A DNA stretch of 13,045 nt from DATKCA01 sp035544675 (GTDB lineage Bacteria > Acidobacteriota > Thermoanaerobaculia > Gp7-AA8): contig DATKCA010000174.1 of assembly GCA_035544675.1 (NCBI GenBank), positions 1-13,045 on the forward strand, in the 5' to 3' direction. The position numbers and the translations under genes are program-made. Shown piece by piece: positions 1 through 7,468 of the stretch (positions are counted from its first letter, which is position 1; every line of letters starts with the position of its first letter). The notes below the pieces were generated by a model. The model had not been told where the DNA came from. It saw nothing but the letters and a program-made list of their open reading frames with translations, and searched no databases.

Positions 1-1
1 G

Positions 2-919
2 AGAAACCGCCTCTCCGCTGGAATTGTCTCTGTAACCCTGGTCGCCATGTTCGCCGCGTGTGGGGGCGGCGAGCGGAGAGGAGAGGGGGCCGATTCGGCG
101 GCCCAGGACTCCAAGCCGGTCACGGTCAAAGGCTCCGACACGATGGTGATCCTTGGCCAGCGTCTGGCCGAGGAGTACATGAAACTCAATCCGGGCCTGT
201 ACGTGCAGGTGACGGGTGGTGGAAGCGGGACGGGAATCGCCGCTCTGATCAATGGAACGACCGACATCGCACAGTCATCGCGTGCCATCTCTGCGGACGA
301 GATGTCGAAAGCCGAGAAAGCCCGGGGCGGGGTGACGGAAACGCCGATCGCTCTCGACTCGCTGGCTGTCTTCGTGAATGACAGAAACCCCATCCGCGAG
401 CTCACCATCGCACAGGTGCGGGACGTGTACACCGGGAAGACCAAGAACTGGAGAGAGCTCGGGGGACCGAACGCCACGATCGTGATTTACGGGCGCGAGA
501 GCTCGTCGGGCACGTACGACTACTTCAAGGAGCACGTGCTGAACAAGGCTGACTTCGCCTCGATGACTCAGACGCTGCAAGGTACCGCGGCGATCATCAA
601 CGCCGTTGCGAAGGACCCGAACGGGATCGGATATGGCGGAATCGCCTACGCGAAAGATGTGCGGGCGGTCGGCATGAAGACGGAAGCGAATGTCCCCGCC
701 GTCGCGCCGTCGGAAGCGACCGTCGCCGACGGGTCGTATCCGCTCAGCAGAAAGCTGTTCTTCTACTATCCCTCCGGAACGCCGCAGCGTGTGACCAACT
801 TCGTGCAGTGGACCCTCACTCCCGAGGCTCAGGCTCTCGTCGCGAGGGTCGGCTATTTTCCTCTTCGTACCCAGAGCGGGGAGGGTGACACCGCGCAGCC
901 GGCGGCGACACCTCAATGA
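2..919 (+). CDS. pstS: Phosphate ABC transporter substrate-binding lipoprotein PstS (5' end outside window)
   Basis: Binds phosphate outside the cytoplasmic membrane and delivers it to the PstCAB importer. The first ATG in the window (47) is probably not the start. The frame is open to the window edge, and the codons at 2–46 encode a hydrophobic signal segment (…GIVSVTLVAM) running into FAAC, a lipobox-like site with Cys at 59–61, so the protein is probably a lipoprotein whose true start lies upstream. The phenylalanine at lipobox position -3 is unusual. Family motifs of the PstS-like binding-protein fold follow: VKGSDTM near the mature N-terminus, GGGSGTGIAAL, and GRESSSGTYDYF, whose Ser/Thr/Arg residues are of the type that ligate phosphate in this family. 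A proline/alanine-rich tail ends the protein. The stop overlaps the pstC start as ATGA, so the two are translationally coupled. Any Pho box would lie upstream of the window. Confidence 0.93.
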   Translation, partial: RNRLSAGIVSVTLVAMFAACGGGERRGEGADSAAQDSKPVTVKGSDTMVILGQRLAEEYMKLNPGLYVQVTGGGSGTGIAALINGTTDIAQSSRAISADEMSKAEKARGGVTETPIALDSLAVFVNDRNPIRELTIAQVRDVYTGKTKNWRELGGPNATIVIYGRESSSGTYDYFKEHVLNKADFASMTQTLQGTAAIINAVAKDPNGIGYGGIAYAKDVRAVGMKTEANVPAVAPSEATVADGSYPLSRKLFFYYPSGTPQRVTNFVQWTLTPEAQALVARVGYFPLRTQSGEGDTAQPAATPQ

Positions 920-1893
920 GCCGGCGCTTTGAAGCGCTGTTCGGTCAGCGGGAGCGCAGCCGGCTCCGGCGCAACTCGGCAATGACGGTGTTGTTCTCCG
1001 TCTCGGGCTGGGTGACGATTCTGTTCATTCTCCTGATCTTCCTCTTCACGTTCAAGGAGACGCTGCCGATCTTCGTGGACGAGGAGGTCCAGGAGGAGGC
1101 CAGTCTCTACGGGTTCTTCCTCGAGAGGCAGGACCGGCCCGACCTGATCGATCAGTTCATCTGGCAGCCCACATCGGAACCCCCGAAGGTCTCGCTCATT
1201 CCGATCATCCTCGGCACCCTCAAGGCGACGGTTGTCGGGCTGTTGTTCGCGTGTCCCATCGGGGTGGCGGCGGCGATCTTCTCGTCGGAATTTGCACCGG
1301 CCCGGATGCGGGAGATCGTGAAGCCGACGATCGAGTTGCTGGCCGGAATCCCCTCGGTCGTGCTCGGATTCTTCGCGCTGATCGTTCTGGCGACATGGCT
1401 GCAGGACTTGTTCGGCTTCACCTACCGGCTGAATGCCTACAATGCCGGTCTGGCGCTCGGCATCGCGCTGATTCCCATTGTCTTCACGATCTCGGAGGAC
1501 GGGCTTTCGGCCGTTCCCCGCGCCTATCGCGAGGCCTCGTTCGCCCTCGGCGCCTCGCGGTTTCAGACGGCATGGAGCGTCGTCACGCCGGCCGCCGCGC
1601 CGGCCATCTTCGCATCCTTCGTGCTCGCTTTCGGGCGAGCCATCGGCGAGACGATGATTCTTCTCATGGCCGGCGGGAACGCGGCGGTCACCTCGTTCGA
1701 CCTGGCCGATCCGCTGCGAACGCTCTCCGCGACGATCGCGGCGGAGCTCGGCGAAGTCGTCGTCGGCAGCGCTCACTACTCCGCGCTCTTCTTCATGGGC
1801 ACGCTGCTGTTTCTCATCACGTTCGTGAGCAACACACTCGGCCTGTGGGTGATCAGGCGGATGCAGACGCGAATGCAGGGTGAGAAGGCATGA
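916..1893 (+). CDS. pstC: Phosphate ABC transporter permease PstC
   Basis: One of the two membrane permeases forming the phosphate channel of PstSCAB. The 325-residue length is close to the 319 of E. coli PstC. The N-terminus has a cytoplasmic basic stretch, a first membrane helix (about residues 20–47), then a periplasmic loop rich in acidic residues. Several further hydrophobic segments follow, including ELLAGIPSVVLGFFALIVL. The EAA coupling-helix motif (EASFALGASRFQTAWSVV) is followed by a P-rich turn and FGRAIGETMILLMAGG, all typical of PstC/PstA permeases. The start is fixed by the ATGA overlap with pstS, and the stop overlaps pstA in the same way. It is distinguished from PstA by its position directly after pstS and by the RAIGET motif, where PstA has RGAGEV. 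Confidence 0.95.
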   Translation: MSRRFEALFGQRERSRLRRNSAMTVLFSVSGWVTILFILLIFLFTFKETLPIFVDEEVQEEASLYGFFLERQDRPDLIDQFIWQPTSEPPKVSLIPIILGTLKATVVGLLFACPIGVAAAIFSSEFAPARMREIVKPTIELLAGIPSVVLGFFALIVLATWLQDLFGFTYRLNAYNAGLALGIALIPIVFTISEDGLSAVPRAYREASFALGASRFQTAWSVVTPAAAPAIFASFVLAFGRAIGETMILLMAGGNAAVTSFDLADPLRTLSATIAAELGEVVVGSAHYSALFFMGTLLFLITFVSNTLGLWVIRRMQTRMQGEKA

Positions 1894-2930
1894 GCAGCGT
1901 CTCCTTTGGCGCGCCGGGGCAGACTCCCGGCGTGCTGCTCGGCCGTCGGAGCCGGCCGACCGACGTGGTGGCCGTGGCTCTGCTCGGTGCCAGCATCGTT
2001 CTGGTGGTGACGATCCTGGTGGTCATCATCGGGAACGTCGTCCTGCACGGCGCCTCCACCATCAGCTGGGAGTTCATCTCACAGCCGCCGCGCAACGGCC
2101 TGACGGAGGGGGGCATTCTGCCGGCCATCGTCGGAACCGCGGCGCTGGTGATCCTGATGAGCATCGCCGCCGTGCCGCTGGGTGTGGCCACCGCGGTTTA
2201 TCTGCACGAGTACACGCCCGCGGAAGGGCTGAAGCTGGGCTGGCAGCGGTTCAAAAAGTCTCCTCCGGGCAGCATGAAGCGGAAACTCTTCGGGAGGTTC
2301 CTCTCCGCGCTGCTGGCGACCGTGACGCGGAGCGCGGTGGCGAATCTGGCAGGTGTTCCGTCCATCGTTTTCGGATTGTTCGGCCTCGGCTTTTTCATCC
2401 AGTTCGTCGGCCGCTCCATCGACCGTGCCACCCAGCCTGAGGGAGAGCTGCTGTGGGGCCAGGGATCGCTCCTTTGGGCGGCCCTGACCCTGGCGCTCCT
2501 GACGTTGCCGACCGTGATCGTGGCCACGGAGGAAGCCCTTCGCACGGTCCCGCAGGACCTGCGCGAGGCTTCTCTGGCCCTCGGCGCCACGCAGTGGGAG
2601 ACGATTCGGAGGGTCGTGCTACCCGGTTCGGTGTCCGGAATTCTGACAGGGGCCATCCTCGGGATCTCGCGCGGCGCCGGAGAGGTCGCTCCCATCCTGT
2701 TCACGGGCGCCGCCTATTACCTCCCCTATCTTCCCCAGCGTGTGACCGATCAGTTCATGCACCTCGGCTACCACGTTCTGATCCTGTCGACGCAGTCACC
2801 CGACGTCGAGGCCACGAAGCCGCTACTCTATGGAACGGTATTCGTTCTTCTGGCGTTGACGTTCATGCTGAACCTGACCGGGGTGATCATTCGCGCCCGG
2901 ACCAGGTCGCGCGTGAGGAGAGGAGCGTAG
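1890..2930 (+). CDS. pstA: Phosphate ABC transporter permease PstA
   Basis: Second membrane permease of the phosphate importer. At 346 residues it is longer than most PstA proteins (roughly 280–300). Hydrophobic segments lie at about residues 25–52, 75–103, 150–173, 193–213, 245–272 and 314–336. Family hallmarks are PLGVATAVYLHEY, LAGVPSIVFGLFGLG, the EAA motif EASLALGATQWETIRRVVLP (about 226–245) and ISRGAGEVAPILFTGAAYY. The extra length is in a basic cytoplasmic-type insertion after YLHEYTP (about 110–145, with GWQRFKKS and MKRKLFGRF) and in a short polar loop at about 174–195. The gene overlaps pstC by ATGA and is followed 3 bases later by pstB. Assignment to PstA is firm; the role of the insertion is unknown. 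Confidence 0.94.
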   Translation: MSSVSFGAPGQTPGVLLGRRSRPTDVVAVALLGASIVLVVTILVVIIGNVVLHGASTISWEFISQPPRNGLTEGGILPAIVGTAALVILMSIAAVPLGVATAVYLHEYTPAEGLKLGWQRFKKSPPGSMKRKLFGRFLSALLATVTRSAVANLAGVPSIVFGLFGLGFFIQFVGRSIDRATQPEGELLWGQGSLLWAALTLALLTLPTVIVATEEALRTVPQDLREASLALGATQWETIRRVVLPGSVSGILTGAILGISRGAGEVAPILFTGAAYYLPYLPQRVTDQFMHLGYHVLILSTQSPDVEATKPLLYGTVFVLLALTFMLNLTGVIIRARTRSRVRRGA

Positions 2931-2933
2931 AGG

Positions 2934-3770
2934 ATGCCCACCGTGGAGCCGATGACAGTTCAGGAGCCGGTCATGCCTGCCCGCGTCGCCGCGCCTCAGA
3001 ACACGGCGGCGGCGGCGCCCAGCAAGATCGAGGTGCGTGACTTCAATTTCTTCTACGGTGATACGCAGGTGCTCTATGACGTGGCGCTGGACATCCCCGA
3101 GAAGCAGGTGATGGCATGCATCGGCCCCTCGGGATGCGGCAAGTCGACGTTCCTGCGCTCCATCAACCGGATGAACGACATCATTCCGGGCGCGCGTGTG
3201 CAGGGCCGCATCGCCATCGATGGCCAGGACCTCTATGCGCCCGCGGTGGATGTCGTCGCGCTGCGGCGCAAGGTGGGGATGGTGTTTCAGAAGTCCAACC
3301 CGTTTCCGAAGTCCATCTACGAGAACGTCGCCTACGGGTTGCGGATCGCGGGAGTGAGCGACAAGCGCGTTCTCGAGGAAGTGGTGGAGAAGTCCCTGGT
3401 TCGCGCGGCGCTTTGGGACGAAGTCAAGGATCGTCTGAACGGCAGTGCCCTGGCGCTGTCGGGAGGCCAGCAGCAGCGTCTGTGCATTGCCCGGGCCCTG
3501 GCTGTGGATCCCGATGTTCTGCTGATGGATGAACCGGCCTCGGCGCTCGATCCGATCGCCACGCAGAAGATCGAGGAGCTGGTCTACGAGCTCAAGGAGA
3601 ACTACACGATCGTCATCGTGACTCACAACATGCAGCAGGCCGCGCGCGTGTCGGACCGGACGGCGTTCTTCATGCTGGGCAAGCTGGTGGAGTGCGACGA
3701 CACGCGCACCATCTTCATGACGCCGCGACAGAAACTGACCGAGGACTACATCACCGGGCGGTTCGGGTAG
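2934..3770 (+). CDS. pstB: Phosphate ABC transporter ATP-binding protein PstB
   Basis: ATPase that powers phosphate import through PstCA on the cytoplasmic face. It has 278 residues and every ABC motif: Walker A GPSGCGKS (64–71), Q-loop Gln119 in MVFQKSNPFPKSIYENVAYG (a PstB-characteristic stretch), signature LSGGQQQR (175–182), Walker B VLLMDE with catalytic Glu200, D-loop SALD, and H-loop His231 in VTHNM. The first ~30 residues are an Ala/Pro-rich extension ahead of the conserved core (KIEVRDFNFFYG). ATG 2934 is favoured because AGGAG (2921–2925) lies 8 bases upstream; later ATGs at 2952 and 2973 are possible. The gene lies 3 bases after pstA and 11 before phoU. Confidence 0.97.
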   Translation: MPTVEPMTVQEPVMPARVAAPQNTAAAAPSKIEVRDFNFFYGDTQVLYDVALDIPEKQVMACIGPSGCGKSTFLRSINRMNDIIPGARVQGRIAIDGQDLYAPAVDVVALRRKVGMVFQKSNPFPKSIYENVAYGLRIAGVSDKRVLEEVVEKSLVRAALWDEVKDRLNGSALALSGGQQQRLCIARALAVDPDVLLMDEPASALDPIATQKIEELVYELKENYTIVIVTHNMQQAARVSDRTAFFMLGKLVECDDTRTIFMTPRQKLTEDYITGRFG

Positions 3771-3781
3771 GGGAGAGGACG

Positions 3782-4441
3782 ATGCGCCACTTCGACAGAG
3801 ATATCGAGCAGTTGAAGGAACTTCTGCTGCGCATGGGTGCGATGGTGGAGGACGCGATGAGCGACTCCATCCGGGCCCTCCTGGAGCGCGACACCGCGCT
3901 CGCCGAGCGCATCATTGCATCGGACTCGGAGGTCGATCAGATGGAGCTGGAGATCGACCAGCACACCGTCGAGCTGATTGCGAAGATGCAGCCCGCCGCC
4001 GTCGATCTCCGCTTCGTCACCACCACCATGAAGATCACGCCGGAGCTGGAGCGCATCGCCGATCTGGCCGTGGATGTCTGCGAGCGGGCCATCGAGCTGA
4101 ACCGGGAGCCCCCTCTCAAACCGCTCATCGACATCCCCAGGCTGGCCCGCATCGCTCAGGAAATGGTCCGGCAGTCGCTGGACGCCTTCGTGCGGCGCGA
4201 CGCGGGGCTCGCTCGCGAGGTCATTGCCCGGGACGACGAGGTGGACCGCCTCACCGAACAGTCCTTCCGCGAGCTGCTGACCTACATGCTCGAAGACTCC
4301 CGCAACATCTCCCGTGCCATCCGCCTCACGTTCATCGGCAAGTACTTCGAGCGAATCGCCGACGGCGCCACGAACATCTGCGAGATGGTCGTGTACCTCG
4401 TCGAAGGGAAGGTCATCAAACACAGCAATGAGTCGGCGTAA
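3782..4441 (+). CDS. phoU: Phosphate signalling/transport regulator PhoU
   Basis: Cytoplasmic regulator that links the PstSCAB transporter to the PhoR kinase and keeps the Pho response off when phosphate is plentiful. The 219-residue protein is all-helical and shows the two-fold PhoU repeat. The first half contains MRHFDRDIEQLKELLLRMG and ELERIADLAVDVCE; the second contains YFERIADGATNICE. These ERIAD…E stretches correspond to the metal-binding E/D-rich helices of the family. The start at 3782 is supported by GGAGAGG (3772–3778) just upstream. An open frame extends further upstream, but its sequence overlaps pstB and is not PhoU-like. The 3' end overlaps the next gene by 14 bases, suggesting coupled translation with the response regulator. 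Confidence 0.96.
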   Translation: MRHFDRDIEQLKELLLRMGAMVEDAMSDSIRALLERDTALAERIIASDSEVDQMELEIDQHTVELIAKMQPAAVDLRFVTTTMKITPELERIADLAVDVCERAIELNREPPLKPLIDIPRLARIAQEMVRQSLDAFVRRDAGLAREVIARDDEVDRLTEQSFRELLTYMLEDSRNISRAIRLTFIGKYFERIADGATNICEMVVYLVEGKVIKHSNESA

Positions 4442-5156
4442 CGCTACTGCCGAGGCCGCGCGGCCGTCGCCCCGCGTGGCTCTGATCGAGGATGACGCGG
4501 ACCTCTCGTTCACGATCCGGCTGAATCTCGAGCGCGAAGGCTACAGCGTGGCCACGTACGGCAACGGCCACGAGGGTCTGATGGCCGTCCAGCACGGAGG
4601 GTTCGACTTCCTCATCCTCGATCTCAACCTCCCCGACCTCGACGGTTTCACCATCTGCCGGGAGCTGCGTCGAACGCCGGCCACGTCCTCGCTTCCGGTG
4701 CTGATGCTCACCGCGCGCACGTCCGAGCAGGATCGCGTGACCGGACTCGAGCTGGGCGCCGACGATTACCTCACCAAACCGTTCAGCGTACGGGAGTTAC
4801 TCGCCCGAGTGGCCGCGATCCTCCGCCGGTCCAGAGGGGGTGAGCCGGACGTGGCGGTTTATGATGATGGCGAGCTGCGTATCGATGGTCGAACACTCCG
4901 CGTTTACGTCCATGGCCAGGAAGTCCGTCTGGCCAAGAAAGAGCTGGAGCTTCTCTGGATGCTCGTACGGAACCGACCGGCCGTGGTCTCCCGCGATCGC
5001 ATTCTCTCGGAAGTCTGGCACGTCGCCGACGACGTGGAGACCCGCACCGTCGACGCCCACATACGCAATCTGCGGAAGAAAATCGGCAAGGACAGGATCC
5101 GCACGGTGATCGGCTACGGATACCGGTTCGAGGCCCCAGGTGAGGATGCGCGATGA
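4428..5156 (+). CDS. phoB: PhoB-type response regulator (OmpR family)
   Basis: DNA-binding response regulator of the phosphate-starvation system; once phosphorylated it would activate Pho genes. The 242 residues comprise a receiver domain (about 16–130) with acidic pocket Glu21/Asp22/Asp23, phospho-acceptor Asp65 (LILDLNLPD), Thr95 (MLTAR) and Lys117 (LTKPF). An OmpR/PhoB winged-helix domain follows (about 145–235), with AKKELELLWML, the recognition-helix region ETRTVDAHIRNLRKKIG and the wing IGYGYRFE. ATG 4428 overlaps the phoU 3' end; an in-frame extension to 4314 would overlap phoU widely and encodes a low-complexity Ser/Arg shadow. PhoB is assigned by neighbours as well as domains, because the OmpR family has many members. 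The stop overlaps the next start as ATGA. Confidence 0.9.
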   Translation: MSRRNATAEAARPSPRVALIEDDADLSFTIRLNLEREGYSVATYGNGHEGLMAVQHGGFDFLILDLNLPDLDGFTICRELRRTPATSSLPVLMLTARTSEQDRVTGLELGADDYLTKPFSVRELLARVAAILRRSRGGEPDVAVYDDGELRIDGRTLRVYVHGQEVRLAKKELELLWMLVRNRPAVVSRDRILSEVWHVADDVETRTVDAHIRNLRKKIGKDRIRTVIGYGYRFEAPGEDAR

Positions 5157-5752
5157 AACGACTGCTGATGGTGCTGATGCTGCTCGCTTTCGCTGTCTCG
5201 GCGGAAGCACCCCTGACGAATGACGACGTGATCAAGCTCGTCAACGCGGGACTGACCCAGGATACGATCGAGACGAAGATCTTCAACTCCACCACGAGCT
5301 TCCAGACCGATGCCGACGCACTCATCGATCTGACGCAGCGCGGTGTTCCCGACCGCGTCATCAGGGCGATGATCGCGCGCCAGGCGGACATGCGTGTGGA
5401 AGCCACGGCTCCACCCGTCGCTTCAACGCCCTCCCCGGCCCGGCCGGCCTCGGGGGCGCGCCGGTTCGACGTCTCCATCCACCGTACCAGGACGAGCCGG
5501 TGTGACACCGGTGAGCTGCGCCTCGACAGCGCCGGCGCGCAAGTCCGCGGCTGCAGGCCGTCGGATTACGACCTCTACTGGAACGAGCTGACCGGCGTCT
5601 GCTACACCTACGGCTCGCGCGGCGTGATCGAGCTCCGGACGGCAAAGAGAAAGCACCGGATCTCGACCGTGACACCAGCCGAGGCCAGGAAAATCGTCGA
5701 TGCGATCGCGCAGTTGAGGCCCGGTCTTCCCCTCAGCGAAGGCTGTTCGTGA
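5153..5752 (+). CDS. Secreted protein with helical pseudo-repeat and Cys-containing C-terminal domain, function unknown
   Basis: A 199-residue protein I cannot name. It begins with a clear Sec signal peptide (MKRLLMVLMLLAFAVSAEA, cleavage likely near residue 19). A small helical module follows (about 20–77) built from two similar halves: DVIKLVNAGLTQDTIETKI (25–43) and ALIDLTQRGVPDRVIRAMI (57–75), sharing a G-[LV]-x3-[TV]-I pattern. A Pro/Ala linker (about 85–103) leads to a likely beta-rich domain (FDVSIHRTRTSRCDTGELRL…). Cysteines lie at 117, 134, 150 and 198, so disulfides are possible after export. ATGA overlap with phoB and placement before the sensor kinase make it part of the Pho operon. 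A role in phosphate sensing or envelope response is conceivable from context only. Confidence 0.82.
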   Translation: MKRLLMVLMLLAFAVSAEAPLTNDDVIKLVNAGLTQDTIETKIFNSTTSFQTDADALIDLTQRGVPDRVIRAMIARQADMRVEATAPPVASTPSPARPASGARRFDVSIHRTRTSRCDTGELRLDSAGAQVRGCRPSDYDLYWNELTGVCYTYGSRGVIELRTAKRKHRISTVTPAEARKIVDAIAQLRPGLPLSEGCS

Positions 5753-5775
5753 TCATCCGTCCCTGAGTCCCGGCC

Positions 5776-7158
5776 ATGCGGCCACTGCGGACTATCCTGT
5801 TCGTCTCGCTGATCGTCGCGCTCGCGATCAGCATTGCCTTCGGTTTCGCGCTCGCTCGCGTCGGCTTCACCACGTTTGCCGCCGTGGCGCTCGGCGTGAT
5901 CGCGTTCCTGGCGTTCTTCGTTCCTGCCTGCGCCGCTTTCGCCTGGACTCTCCGTCGCGCGGCCGACCTGGCCGAGTTGAGCAGGCGCACTCGCCGTGTC
6001 GCCGATGGGGATTACGACGAGGTCATCGCCGATCGGCCCTTCCACGGCGAGCTGAACGAGCTGGCCAGGCTGAGCGAGGACTTGCGTGAGCTGCTGGTCA
6101 TGGAGCACGCCGCCTTCGACGAGTACCGCAGGACGATCCAGCAGATCGTCGACGCGCTGGGAGACGGGCTGCTGGCCTTGAATCACCGCGGCCAGATCGC
6201 GTTCGCGAACGCCCGCGTCGCGCATATGTTCGGCTACTCGAATCTGATCCCCGGCCGCTCCTATCTGGAGGTCGTCCGGAAGCAGCCGCTGATCGCGGCC
6301 TTCGATCTCGCCCTCAGCGGTCAGGGATCGGTCGAGCGGACGACCATCGGCAGCGGCGGAAACGAGCGCCAGGTCGAGATCCGCGTGTTCCCGGTCGCGT
6401 CCTCGGGCGAGATTGCCGCCGTGGCGTTGTTCATCGACGTCACACAGATCGAGCGCCTTCAACGCGTGCGCAAGGACTTCCTCGACGACTTCTCCCACGA
6501 GGTCCGCACTCCTCTGGCCGGCATCCGCTCCGCGGCGGAGACCCTGGCCAACCCTCTCACGGCCCAGGAGGAGGAGCAGCTCCGAGCCGTTCTCCTGCGC
6601 CAGGTCGGCCGGATGGAGCGGCTCGTTGATGGCCTGTCGGAGCTGAACAGCATCGAGTCCGGCGTCATCGTCCTGGAACGCCGCGACGTCGATTTGCTGG
6701 ACATGGCCACCGACCTCTGTGAAGAGTTCACCGGGCGATTCGCCGGCCTATCCGTCTCCGTGTCGGTGACCGGAAGTCACGTGCTGGCCTGGGCCGATCC
6801 TTCCCGTGTCCAGCAGATCCTCTCGAATCTCATGGACAACGCCTGCAAGTACGGAGGAGCGGAGAATGAGGTCCTGGTCGATGTGTCCGCCGAACGGAAT
6901 GAGGCGATCGTCCGTGTGTCCGACGAAGGCGAGGGGATTCCTCCGGCCGAAGCCGAGCGGATCTTCAATCGCTTCTATCGCGTGGATCGAAGCCGCTCGC
7001 AGAGCGTGCCGGGGATCGGGCTCGGCCTGGCCATCGCCAAGCACCTGGTGGCCGCGCATGGCGGGACCATCCGCGCCTTCAACCGGCCTGATCGGGACAA
7101 AGGAGCGACATTCGAGTTCCGGCTACCGCTCAGTGCTGCCGCCCGCCGGGTGGGCTGA
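5776..7158 (+). CDS. phoR: PhoR-type sensor histidine kinase (HAMP-PAS-HisKA-HATPase)
   Basis: Membrane histidine kinase expected to phosphorylate the adjacent PhoB-type regulator. Of 460 residues, two membrane helices (about 8–28 and 33–57) are separated by only a few residues, so there is essentially no periplasmic sensor domain, as in E. coli PhoR. A HAMP-like linker (about 58–108) and a PAS domain (about 118–225, with ALGDGLLALNHRGQIAFAN) follow. The H-box is DFSHEVRTPLAGI with phospho-acceptor His241. The ATPase domain has N box NLMDNACKYG (351–360), G1 DEGEGIP (383–389), F box NRFYRVD and G2 GIGLGLAI (413–420). ATG 5776 has no clear Shine-Dalgarno; an in-frame TGA at 5764 rules out upstream extension. 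It lies 23 bases after the small secreted gene. The name PhoR rests on domain order and operon context. Confidence 0.9.
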   Translation: MRPLRTILFVSLIVALAISIAFGFALARVGFTTFAAVALGVIAFLAFFVPACAAFAWTLRRAADLAELSRRTRRVADGDYDEVIADRPFHGELNELARLSEDLRELLVMEHAAFDEYRRTIQQIVDALGDGLLALNHRGQIAFANARVAHMFGYSNLIPGRSYLEVVRKQPLIAAFDLALSGQGSVERTTIGSGGNERQVEIRVFPVASSGEIAAVALFIDVTQIERLQRVRKDFLDDFSHEVRTPLAGIRSAAETLANPLTAQEEEQLRAVLLRQVGRMERLVDGLSELNSIESGVIVLERRDVDLLDMATDLCEEFTGRFAGLSVSVSVTGSHVLAWADPSRVQQILSNLMDNACKYGGAENEVLVDVSAERNEAIVRVSDEGEGIPPAEAERIFNRFYRVDRSRSQSVPGIGLGLAIAKHLVAAHGGTIRAFNRPDRDKGATFEFRLPLSAAARRVG

Positions 7159-7186
7159 GTCCGGAGGTTCCCTAGAATTTTTCCGA

Positions 7187-7192
7187 TATACT
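7187..7192 (+). promoter_or_regulatory. Possible -10 element of the rpmE promoter
   Basis: TATACT lies in an unusually AT-rich patch (about 7172–7192) of the 76-base gap between phoR and rpmE, 42 bases before the rpmE start. It would place a transcription start near 7200. No convincing -35 hexamer stands 16–18 bases upstream, so this is tentative. It suggests that the ribosomal/termination genes are transcribed separately from the Pho operon. Confidence 0.35.
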
Positions 7193-7234
7193 CGCCGTTC
7201 TTTCACTGCCTAAAGGGTTTAGAAGGATCCACAC

Positions 7235-7468
7235 ATGAAGCCAGACATTCATCCTCAGTATCAGCAGGTTCCGGCGCACTGCGCGTGCGGCGAGACGTGG
7301 ACGACCGGCTCGACCAAGAAAGAGCTCCGCGTCGAGATCTGCGCCAAGTGCCACCCGTTCTTCACGGGCAAGCAGAAGCTCATGGACACGGCCGGACGGA
7401 TCGACCGTTTCCAGCAGCGCTACGCCAAGAAGGCCAAGCCTGCGGAACCGGCCGGAGCCAAGAAGTGA
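7235..7468 (+). CDS. rpmE: 50S ribosomal protein L31
   Basis: Small protein of the large ribosomal subunit, at the central protuberance/intersubunit bridge. Its 77 residues align by eye with L31 along the whole length: MKPDIHPQYQQV, then the zinc-ligand cysteines Cys16 and Cys18 (HCACGE) and Cys36/Cys39 (CAKCHPFFTGKQ), then GRIDRFQQRY. All four cysteines are present, so this is the zinc-containing (C+) form. The Lys/Ala/Pro-rich tail is slightly longer than in E. coli L31 (70 residues). AGAAGGA (7221–7227) is a good Shine-Dalgarno 7 bases before the ATG. The stop codon overlaps the next gene's GTG start (GTGA), coupling it to the DUF1385 gene. Confidence 0.98.
   Translation: MKPDIHPQYQQVPAHCACGETWTTGSTKKELRVEICAKCHPFFTGKQKLMDTAGRIDRFQQRYAKKAKPAEPAGAKK

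Noticed and set aside
1..46. Pho box upstream of pstS
   Set aside because: The visible bases are coding (signal peptide); the promoter lies outside the window, so nothing can be said.
3692..3781. N-terminal extension of phoU
   Set aside because: It lies inside pstB, is not PhoU-like, and a good ribosome binding site precedes ATG 3782.
5608..6498. Long minus-strand open frame opposite phoR
   Set aside because: Shadow of the histidine kinase codon bias; composition is repetitive charged residues and no motif is present. Similar antisense frames at 913–1776 and 7420–8322 were dropped for the same reason.
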